A DNA stretch of 19,419 bases from an uncultured Candidatus Melainabacteria bacterium (GTDB lineage Bacteria > Cyanobacteriota > Vampirovibrionia > Gastranaerophilales > Gastranaerophilaceae), in NCBI GenBank assembly GCA_934757255.1, contig CAKVLL010000034.1:1-19419 (forward strand), in the 5' to 3' direction. Every line of letters starts with the position of its first letter. Position 1 is the first letter of the stretch. The position numbers and the translations under genes are program-made. Positions 13,549-19,419 of the stretch are shown here, one piece after another. The notes beneath the pieces were generated by a model. That model did no database searches and was not told the DNA's origin. It saw only the letters and a program-made list of their open reading frames with translations.

Positions 13549-13862
13549 TACGAATTTTCCTTCTAATTTCATCACACAACTTTACATTACTTAAGTTTTG
13601 TGAAACATGAAAATTGCCTAAATCTCTCAATTTATTAACAAATTTTTACAAACTTTTCCTAATTTTGCAAGTTATTCTATAAGCATTCAAAATAGCAAAA
13701 TTAATATTATTTAACTCATATATATGCTTAAAAAAGAACAGAATACAAACTAAAGAGTTTATCAAAAAAAGTTACTACTGCTCTTAAAAAAAGAAATAAC
13801 AAAAAACACAATAATTTTTGTGCCAAGCAAGTTCATTTGCTCGGCACTCTTTTTTATCAAAT
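13549..13862. other. 314-base gap between minus-strand genes, with a plus-strand terminator
   Basis: No convincing gene lies here. The left part is AT-rich 5' region of the acetyltransferase gene. The right end holds a hairpin followed by T residues that points in the plus direction (13820-13855), although both flanking genes are on the minus strand. A candidate plus-strand promoter is TTGCAA near 13665 with a poor -10 box at 17 bases, which is weak. Confidence 0.5.
13820..13855 (+). terminator. Plus-strand intrinsic terminator without an obvious gene
   Basis: GTGCC (13820-13824) pairs with GGCAC (13843-13847), and AGCAA (13826-13830) with TTGCT (13837-13841), separated by one A-C mismatch. 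TCTTTTTT (13848-13855) follows at once. In minus-strand RNA the mismatch becomes a G-U pair, so the stem is continuous, but A residues rather than U residues follow it. It may terminate a plus-strand RNA, or act at the end of the large kinase-like gene whose stop is 8 bases away. Confidence 0.65.
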
Positions 13863-16520
13863 TTATTCTAAAATACCATCTTTTGGTTTAATATCTTGTT
13901 TCAAATGATAAATCAAGTACTCTTCACTGTTTGTAGATTTGTAATTAGCATTCTTTTGATTTCTAAAGAATTCTTTAGGTGATTTAATCATTTGCATCAA
14001 GTTCTTTCTTTCTTGGGCTTGTTGAAGCTCTTTATATTCATTTATTTTTTTAATTGCTTTACCCATTTTGCCAATGAATGCAAGTCCTGTAGCCGTATTC
14101 CCTTCATGGTTCATTGCACTGCCGATTGCTTCATTTAGCCAAATATTTAATAATGATTCAAAAGATTTTTCAGCAGATGTTCTTGCCTTTTCTAAATTTA
14201 ATTGACTATCACCAGGCATGATTTTCAAATCTTTCATTATATTAGAAGTTAATTTAATGATTTCAGTATTATTCATTGTATTTAATCTTATATTTGAATC
14301 AAAGAATACTTTATCCAAGGCTTCTTGTAATTTCTTTTCGGCTTCTTCTTTTGTCAATTTACTTTCTGCCAAATTAGCATCTTCTATAAAATATTTTGCT
14401 AAATCTTTAGAATTGCCATGTTCTATGAATTGTGTTAATTTCATTGAACGTGCAGCTTGTTCTGCTGTTAAATCAATTGTATTACCGGTATCAATAAGCG
14501 TAAAGACTTTACCTTTTCTTTCTTTTAATGCTTTTACGTCAATAAAGATATTACCCGGATGGATATCGGCGTGAAGCGTTCTTCCTTTTGCATCTGTTTT
14601 GTATAATTGTTCAATAAGCACTTTCATATATTCGTCAATCATATAATCAGTATCTTTTTCTGTTAACATAATATCTTTATATTTAGTACTTAGTTTTTCT
14701 TTTTCTGATTTTAAGAATTCTATTTGTTTAAGACATTCTGCTTTATCCTTTTCATTTGTAAGTTTACTCAAATTCTTTTCATTAAATTTAATGCTATAAT
14801 CAATGTTGTTTAATTCCATTAATTTTTTCAAATTAATACCTTCGGCTTTTTCCATTACATAAAGCCCGTCTTTTACTTTAATAGGTTTTACAACTCGAGC
14901 TGTTTGCGTAAAATTAACAAGTTTTTTAGCCGCATTCATTTCATTTTCAAAATCTATTTCTTTTTTAATACCGTTTGCCAAATCTTCAATGTTTTTAATT
15001 AAATATTGTTTTTCAGCATTTGTTTTATCAGTTTGAGAATTAATTATATCAATGAATTTTTGTCTATCTCTATCAATTTTATTTGCGTCGATGCCTTTTT
15101 TAAGCATTTTGACACAAACTTCTTTTCCATCTGGAGCTTCTACTAAATATGTTTCAGCAATTGTACCTGTACCCATATTTACTTTAACTTTATAATCCTT
15201 GCCAAGTTTTGATTGAATTTCTTTTGTAGCTTCTTCCAGTGTTCTTGTTGCAGGACAATTATCTTGCATAGCTTGTGCTAATGAATCATTTGTTTGAATT
15301 TGTTTTAATTTTACTGCAAAAATGTTTTCGTCAGACAAAGCTTGAATTTTTTCATTAATAGAAAGATTTTTGCCAGCATTCGCACCTTTATTTTCAAGAA
15401 TCGCCTTAACTTTAGGACTTTCAAACATTAAATCGTTCAATTGTTGATAAGTTGTTTTTCCGCCATAAGGATTTTCTATTAATTCTTTATGAGCATTAAT
15501 TTTATTGAAAGCTTTTTCCAAGTTTTTATCAAATACAGCCGAAAATCTACCTTTTTTAGCCATAGGAATAAGAGTTGCTGCGCCTAATCCAATTTGCGTA
15601 ACTCCATCATCGATAAAACTATTAGCATAACCTTCTAACGACTTGTCAGTATGCCTTGAACCGACAAAATGTCTATTTAAACTATTACCTAAGAAGTATG
15701 CAGGAATGCCGACAATTGCACCACCGATTACTGATAATGGCATCATCGCGCCGTTTATCGCACCGGAAACAAAGTTTCTGAAATTTGATGCTAATTTGTC
15801 TTGTCGGTGTTCTTTTTTATAAGCCTTATACATTATTTTATCGTGTGGCGTTTTAGCACCATTAAAATCTTTTTTGTTAGTTTTAAATTCTTCTGAGCCG
15901 ATACGGTTTAATTGCAATAAATGCATTTTAACGCCACCACCAACAAAAGCCGCCATACCTGCTGTAAATATGGCCAATTTTGTTTTAGATTTTGCCATAT
16001 ATGCAAGTGATTTGCCAAAAGCTTTTTTAAATGTTTTTAAGTTTAGACCACCACCGGCAGACTCAGCTGCATCAAGAAGCTTATTGCTGCTACCGAATTT
16101 TTCATTTAACTTTTTGCCGGCATGGTGTAATTTTGCCTCATTTCTTAATCCAAAATAAGTTAGACCCGCAGCGCCAATTGAAAATAAATCTGCAAATGTT
16201 TGTGCAGAGGTTTCTTGAGAGGAATTATATTTTTTAACGGTATTTACAAAATCATTTTGCGAGATTTCTCCGCGATTAACTTTTATTAGAGCTGCTTCAA
16301 CTTTCTTAGAACCAATGCCTAAACCAGTTACATTTTTAATTTTATTATATAAACGTTCAATTAAACCTGTATTTTTACGCTTCTCTTTTCTCCAAAAAGT
16401 ATCATAACGTGAAATTTGTCGTCTCGGATATTGTACAACTTGTTTTTGAGATGTTTGATTGTTATTATTTTGTGAAACATTTGCTGGTACATGCAAATTA
16501 GCTGTTGAAATTTCAGTCAT
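13863..16520 (-). CDS. Large protein with a divergent ABC1/UbiB-type atypical kinase domain
   Basis: The 885-aa protein has a kinase-like domain at about 435-760. It shows a glycine-rich segment NMGTGTIAETYLVEA (448-462), the ATP-binding lysine in VCVKMLKKGI (Lys471), EIDFENEMNAAKK with Glu527, the catalytic loop HADIHPGNIF (650-659) and the metal site LIDTGN (675-680). HADxHPGN and the IDTG form mark the ABC1/ADCK/UbiB family, linked to quinone synthesis and lipid homeostasis. The family KxGQ segment was not found before the kinase. Instead, residues 1-50 are Asn/Gln-rich and residues 105-320 contain four weakly hydrophobic, Gly/Ala-rich stretches (about 108-124, 181-199, 255-279, 303-321) that may contact membrane. 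A typical UbiB protein is about 550 residues, so this is a large extension. The ribosome site is AAAAGGGA, six bases from the ATG. The substrate is unknown. Confidence 0.78.
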   Translation of the reverse strand: MTEISTANLHVPANVSQNNNNQTSQKQVVQYPRRQISRYDTFWRKEKRKNTGLIERLYNKIKNVTGLGIGSKKVEAALIKVNRGEISQNDFVNTVKKYNSSQETSAQTFADLFSIGAAGLTYFGLRNEAKLHHAGKKLNEKFGSSNKLLDAAESAGGGLNLKTFKKAFGKSLAYMAKSKTKLAIFTAGMAAFVGGGVKMHLLQLNRIGSEEFKTNKKDFNGAKTPHDKIMYKAYKKEHRQDKLASNFRNFVSGAINGAMMPLSVIGGAIVGIPAYFLGNSLNRHFVGSRHTDKSLEGYANSFIDDGVTQIGLGAATLIPMAKKGRFSAVFDKNLEKAFNKINAHKELIENPYGGKTTYQQLNDLMFESPKVKAILENKGANAGKNLSINEKIQALSDENIFAVKLKQIQTNDSLAQAMQDNCPATRTLEEATKEIQSKLGKDYKVKVNMGTGTIAETYLVEAPDGKEVCVKMLKKGIDANKIDRDRQKFIDIINSQTDKTNAEKQYLIKNIEDLANGIKKEIDFENEMNAAKKLVNFTQTARVVKPIKVKDGLYVMEKAEGINLKKLMELNNIDYSIKFNEKNLSKLTNEKDKAECLKQIEFLKSEKEKLSTKYKDIMLTEKDTDYMIDEYMKVLIEQLYKTDAKGRTLHADIHPGNIFIDVKALKERKGKVFTLIDTGNTIDLTAEQAARSMKLTQFIEHGNSKDLAKYFIEDANLAESKLTKEEAEKKLQEALDKVFFDSNIRLNTMNNTEIIKLTSNIMKDLKIMPGDSQLNLEKARTSAEKSFESLLNIWLNEAIGSAMNHEGNTATGLAFIGKMGKAIKKINEYKELQQAQERKNLMQMIKSPKEFFRNQKNANYKSTNSEEYLIYHLKQDIKPKDGILE

Positions 16521-16886
16521 AATAATCCCTTTTCAAAATATTATCTATCATGATAAAGTCTCAGAAAAGATAAAAATTGCTATTTAAAAGCGTTAAAATA
16601 GAATTAAATTCGTATGATTCAAGAATAACAACAGTTTTAACCTTAATATTTGTTTACAATGCAATTAGTAGGCTATACTTTTATGTAGAGTTGGCAAAGC
16701 TTTGCTGAACTGATAAGAAAAATTTAAATTTAGTTTTACGTATCCATTAAATAAAGTGACGATATGTGCTAACATTTCTTTTATTTCCTAATCTTTTATC
16801 TATAGAGTGGGAGTTTTTAATAATATCTTCTCCCGTCTTGAGTTCTTTTCTCTACTTGTTAATTTTCGTCCAACACGCCCCACAAA
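16521..16886. other. 366-base AT-rich gap with an unexplained 12-bp palindrome
   Basis: The region separates the large kinase-like gene from the small secreted-protein gene, both on the minus strand. It contains the perfect palindrome GCAAAGCTTTGC at 16694-16705. Just before it, on the plus strand, is a loose promoter-like pair, TTGTTT (16650-16655) and TATACT (16674-16679), with an 18-base spacer. No ribosome site with a convincing open frame follows. A GGGAG/CTCCC pair farther along has a long loop and no T tract. Confidence 0.4.
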
Positions 16887-17213
16887 CTATTGTGCTTTTT
16901 GGAATAATGGAGTATCTCTGTTTTGTAAACATACTCCAAATTGGCAGCTGGAATTGTAGTTAAAGTTTTTTTCTGTTGGAGCGAAACTGTCTGCTTCTTT
17001 GCGGATATCACTTCTATTAAGTGGTGTTAAACGAGCTTCCGGAGTGCCGGAAAATTCTTTAATATTACTATTTGGATTGTAAATTGGAGGAACCTTTTCT
17101 CTAAATCCTGGAACAGAACAAACAGTAGCACCATCTTCTATTGGGCAAGTTGCAGAAACTGCCAAAAATGAACTGACGATTAGAAATGATGATAATATAA
17201 AAATCTTTTTCAT
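16887..17213 (-). CDS. Small secreted protein of unknown function
   Basis: The 108-aa protein begins with a Sec signal peptide: Lys-Lys, a hydrophobic core IFILSSFLIVSSFLA, and a likely signal peptidase I site after AVSA (residue 21). No lipobox is present. The mature part, about 87 residues, starts TCPIEDGATVCSVPGF and has four cysteines in two pairs (TCPIEDGATVC and SCQFGVC), so two disulfides are possible. It is Pro/Asn-rich and has no recognised domain. A strong AGGAG site precedes the ATG. It lies downstream of kdsC on the same strand, but a gap of 118 bases with its own possible -10 box argues for a separate transcript. It may be an exported envelope or surface protein. Confidence 0.75.
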   Translation of the reverse strand: MKKIFILSSFLIVSSFLAVSATCPIEDGATVCSVPGFREKVPPIYNPNSNIKEFSGTPEARLTPLNRSDIRKEADSFAPTEKNFNYNSSCQFGVCLQNRDTPLFQKAQ

Positions 17214-17272
17214 AAATTTACTCCTATAAATTTCGTTTTCGCATCTTGTAGTACGAAACTCTATTTATAGAT

Positions 17273-17278
17273 ATTATA
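17273..17278 (-). promoter_or_regulatory. Possible -10 box for the small secreted-protein gene
   Basis: The minus strand reads TATAAT here, about 60 bases before the start codon, but the -35 position (AATGAT) is poor and the area is AT-rich. Confidence 0.35.
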
Positions 17279-17331
17279 AAGTCGTTTTTTTTATTATCAT
17301 TAATTATTTGTATTAGCCTGTTTGGATAATA

Positions 17332-17868
17332 TTATCTGTTAGCGCCTTCTGATACAATGTATTCTTTTTCTATGCCTTGAGCATCCAAAATAAAGTCGCA
17401 AAGCTCTCTAACAGCACCACGTCCGCCGTTTATAGAAGATTTAAAATTACAAATTTCTAGAACTTCCTTGACAGCATCTGCCGGACAACATGCTAAACCG
17501 ACTTTTTCTAAAATACAAATATCAGGCAAGTCATCGCCCATGTAAGAAACATTTTCATAACTCAAATTGTATTTTTCCATAAGTTCTTCTAATGCAGGTA
17601 ATTTGTATTGTCTGCCTTGATAAACTTCTGTAAAATTAAGATTTTTTGCTCTATGTGCAACTGTTCCATTGTTTCTAGCTGTAATAATTGCTGTTATAAA
17701 GCCTGATTTATTCATTCTAACAATCCCATGACCGTCTTTTACATTAAATGTTTTGTATTCAACTCCGTTTTCGTCATAGGTAACGCTACCGTCTGTCATA
17801 ACTCCATCACAATCAAAAACCAACATTTTTATTTTTTTAGCAGCATCAAGTGCATTTAATTTTGTCAT
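17332..17868 (-). CDS. kdsC: 3-deoxy-D-manno-octulosonate 8-phosphate phosphatase (HAD family)
   Basis: KdsC (178 aa) removes the phosphate from Kdo-8-phosphate to make Kdo for lipopolysaccharide. HAD motifs are intact: nucleophile Asp19 and acid/base Asp21 in LVFDCDGVMTDG, Thr63 in IITARN, Lys89, and GDDLPD (111-116) for magnesium. The substrate-side segment FNVKDGHGI (41-49) is typical of the compact, capless KdsC subgroup, which forms tetramers. Length is normal. The ribosome site GAAGGAGA is strong. The gene is divergent from pgi. A related phosphatase acting on another nonulosonate sugar is possible. It implies a Gram-negative outer membrane, as in cyanobacteria and their relatives. Confidence 0.9.
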   Translation of the reverse strand: MTKLNALDAAKKIKMLVFDCDGVMTDGSVTYDENGVEYKTFNVKDGHGIVRMNKSGFITAIITARNNGTVAHRAKNLNFTEVYQGRQYKLPALEELMEKYNLSYENVSYMGDDLPDICILEKVGLACCPADAVKEVLEICNFKSSINGGRGAVRELCDFILDAQGIEKEYIVSEGANR

Positions 17869-17944
17869 ACGTTTCTCCTTCTTAAATATTTATAAAACAA
17901 TAGTAACAAAAATTAAAGTATTGATAATTACAAAAATTTCTTCA

Positions 17945-17953
17945 TGGTATCAT
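17945..17953 (+). promoter_or_regulatory. Extended -10 promoter of pgi
   Basis: TGGTATCAT has a 5-of-6 -10 box (17948-17953) and an extended TG element. A TTGATA at 17921-17926 is 21 bases away, too far for a normal -35 box. The start would be near 17960, about 26 bases before the ATG, with AAAGGAGAG between. Confidence 0.55.
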
Positions 17954-17985
17954 ATAGTTAAAGGTTACAAAAAGGAGAGTTAAAT

Positions 17986-19284
17986 ATGTTAACTAAAAAT
18001 TCATCATTAAGAACAGTTTTTTCAGGTGTAGATTTTTCAAAATATTCATCTAAGACATCTGAATTTGTAAGTGAATTTTCTTCTCGCGCAAACAAAGAAG
18101 GTAAATTCTTAAACTGGGTAAACTTACCACAAGAACAATTAAAAAGATTAGATGACATCTATTCTTTAGCTTCTAAATTGAAGGCTCAAACAGGTGTTAA
18201 TAAACTTAGTGTTATGGGCATTGGTGGTTCAAAACACACTGTAGAACACATGCTTGGTATTAACGGCTTGAATATCAATTCTGATTCAATTTTCTTCTAT
18301 TCAGATGTTGATTCTATCAGTTTTGCAAGATTTTTACACAAATTGGGTAATGATGTTTTATCTTCAAACTACTTAATTGCATCTAAATCAGGTTCAACAT
18401 TTGAAACAAAAGATGGTTTCTTGAGAATTCAAAAAATGTTAGAAGATGCTTACATGGCTAAAGGTCAATCAGAAGAAGAAGCTAAAAAATCAGCAGCTAA
18501 ACACTTTATCGCTGTAACTGACAAAAACGCTGAAAAAAGCGAACTTAGAAGAAGTTCAATTGAAAGCGGTTGGTTAGGCGATTTATACATTCATGATGAT
18601 GTTGGCGGAAGATTTTCAGCATTTGATGATCACGCTTTATTCACACTTGCTTTTGCAGGCATGAAAAAAGAAGACATGGCATCAATGTTACGTTCTGCAC
18701 AAGAAATTTCTTCTCAATCACTATCAGCTGATTTAGAAATCAATGATGCTTTAAAAGAAGGTATCTTCTGGGCTGATGCTAAACTTAACGGCATTGCAGC
18801 ATCTGTTCACCAATACATGGGTTCAATGTTTGAAAATACAGTTTACTGGCATGCTCAAATGCAAAATGAATCTGTAAAAGATACGTTGAAACAAATTGCT
18901 AAAGTTCCTGATGCTATGCACCACTCAGCAGAAGCACATTTCAATCCTGCTAACAAGTTAGTTTTCGCGCTAACAGTTCCTGTTGATACCGGCGTTTGCG
19001 CTGAAAACGCAGAAGCTTATATCGGTGCTTTGACTAAGTCTTATGAATCAACAGGCGCATTCTTTAAAGAATATGTTGAAACAAATTCTCTTGGCTTAAC
19101 TCCTGAAGCAGCAGGTGCAGTAACTCAACTAAGAGCATTCGCAACTTGTTATCAAGAAATCGTTGAGGCAGTTATGCAAAATAAACAACTTCCGGAAGTT
19201 CTAGACAGCGTACTTCAACCACACGTAGAATTCTACAAAAAGAATTTGAAAGGCGGAGTTGTTGTTCCGGGTAGAATTTCTTAA
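17986..19284 (+). CDS. pgi: Glucose-6-phosphate isomerase
   Basis: Pgi (432 aa) interconverts glucose-6-phosphate and fructose-6-phosphate. Two sugar-isomerase (SIS) domains are visible. Motifs are MGIGGS (77-82), the phosphate loop SKSGSTFET (133-141), VGGRFSAF (206-213), a likely catalytic Glu295 in MQNESVKD and a conserved His pair, HHSAEAHF (312-319). The protein is short, close to the compact bacterial and archaeal-type forms, and the C-terminal catalytic Lys segment of long Pgi proteins (GVELGK) is not seen. This suggests a divergent subgroup, but isomerase function is still likely. The codon choice is smooth, as expected of a highly expressed gene. It has a strong ribosome site and a strong terminator and forms a single-gene transcript, divergent from kdsC. 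Confidence 0.93.
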   Translation: MLTKNSSLRTVFSGVDFSKYSSKTSEFVSEFSSRANKEGKFLNWVNLPQEQLKRLDDIYSLASKLKAQTGVNKLSVMGIGGSKHTVEHMLGINGLNINSDSIFFYSDVDSISFARFLHKLGNDVLSSNYLIASKSGSTFETKDGFLRIQKMLEDAYMAKGQSEEEAKKSAAKHFIAVTDKNAEKSELRRSSIESGWLGDLYIHDDVGGRFSAFDDHALFTLAFAGMKKEDMASMLRSAQEISSQSLSADLEINDALKEGIFWADAKLNGIAASVHQYMGSMFENTVYWHAQMQNESVKDTLKQIAKVPDAMHHSAEAHFNPANKLVFALTVPVDTGVCAENAEAYIGALTKSYESTGAFFKEYVETNSLGLTPEAAGAVTQLRAFATCYQEIVEAVMQNKQLPEVLDSVLQPHVEFYKKNLKGGVVVPGRIS

Positions 19285-19303
19285 TTAAATAAAAATAATA
19301 AAT

Positions 19304-19342
19304 AAAAAAGGTGAATACTCTTATGAGTATTCACCTTTTTTT
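19304..19342 (+). terminator. Strong intrinsic terminator after pgi
   Basis: A perfect 17-bp stem (19304-19320 with 19325-19341, core GGTGAATACTC/GAGTATTCACC) has a 4-base loop, TTAT. The A run on the left and T7 on the right make it usable from both strands. It lies 20 bases after the pgi stop. The remaining 77 bases of the window hold no gene. Confidence 0.93.
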
Positions 19343-19419
19343 ATTAAATTAAAAATGTAAATAATTGTAAATAAAGTCGTATAGCTTATTGCACAATGTA
19401 TTGCGATGATATAGAATGT

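Noticed and set aside
13549..13575. Start of the acetyltransferase at ATG 13575 or 13572
   Set aside because: Neither has a ribosome site; the ATG at 13548 has AGAAGGA at good distance. The longer form cannot be fully excluded.
16766..16963. Plus-strand 65-residue frame rich in Leu and Phe
   Set aside because: It has no ribosome site and overlaps the 3' end of the secreted-protein gene on the other strand; AT-rich DNA gives such hydrophobic frames by chance.
19343..19419. Promoter-like words near the right edge
   Set aside because: Too short a stretch and no gene start visible, so nothing can be assigned.

Overview
The window is AT-rich, carries normal bacterial housekeeping genes and has the flavour of an uncultured gut cyanobacterial relative (Melainabacteria/Vampirovibrionia, order Gastranaerophilales). 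That is an inference from the gene set, not a database match. The clues are a prepilin-like protein with a type IV leader, a CHASE2 adenylate cyclase, a CsaB-type pyruvyl transferase, a KdsC phosphatase implying a Kdo-containing Gram-negative envelope, a small secreted Cys-containing protein, and large proteins with low-complexity N-termini that contain short N-F-x-A-like motifs.

Layout. 1-417: the 3' end of rpsG, closed by a hairpin terminator that also serves the convergent prepilin gene (528-1721, minus). 1858-4406, minus: an AAA+ ATPase with an unusual N-terminus, and an HD-GYP-type phosphohydrolase. The ATPase gene has its own consensus promoter and a ~225-nt leader that can form mutually exclusive antiterminator and terminator hairpins; this is the strongest candidate for an undescribed regulatory element here. 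4565-6387, plus: an HdeD-like membrane protein, then rbfA-truB (ribosome maturation and tRNA Psi55). 6393-6531: a long imperfect inverted repeat between the convergent truB and cyclase genes, with a related short palindrome at 12605-12626. 6614-8599, minus: the CHASE2 adenylate cyclase, apparently read from a leaderless mRNA. 8689-9358, plus: a HigB/HigA-like toxin-antitoxin pair whose toxin frame has a nonsense codon. 9382-10017, minus: a small protein resembling the cytosolic domain of the flagellar/type III export protein FlhA, without its membrane part. 10126-12598, plus: a three-gene overlapping operon of a KDPG/KHG-aldolase-like enzyme, a PfkB sugar kinase and a CsaB-like transferase. 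12766-16520, minus: a GNAT acetyltransferase and an 885-residue protein with an ABC1/UbiB-type kinase domain. 16887-17868, minus: a small secreted protein and KdsC. 17986-19284, plus: glucose-6-phosphate isomerase with a strong terminator.

How the genes relate. The sugar genes (aldolase, kinase, Pgi) belong to central carbon metabolism, and KdsC plus CsaB to the cell envelope. The HD-GYP protein and the cyclase are nucleotide second-messenger genes of different signalling types and do not share an operon. Several minus-strand genes (cyclase, HD-GYP, FlhA-like) have no Shine-Dalgarno sequence, while others have strong ones. Three plus-strand operons (rbfA, aldolase, pgi) use extended -10 promoters of the form TGnTATnAT with weak -35 boxes. 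No tRNA, rRNA, CRISPR array, transposase or phage gene was seen.
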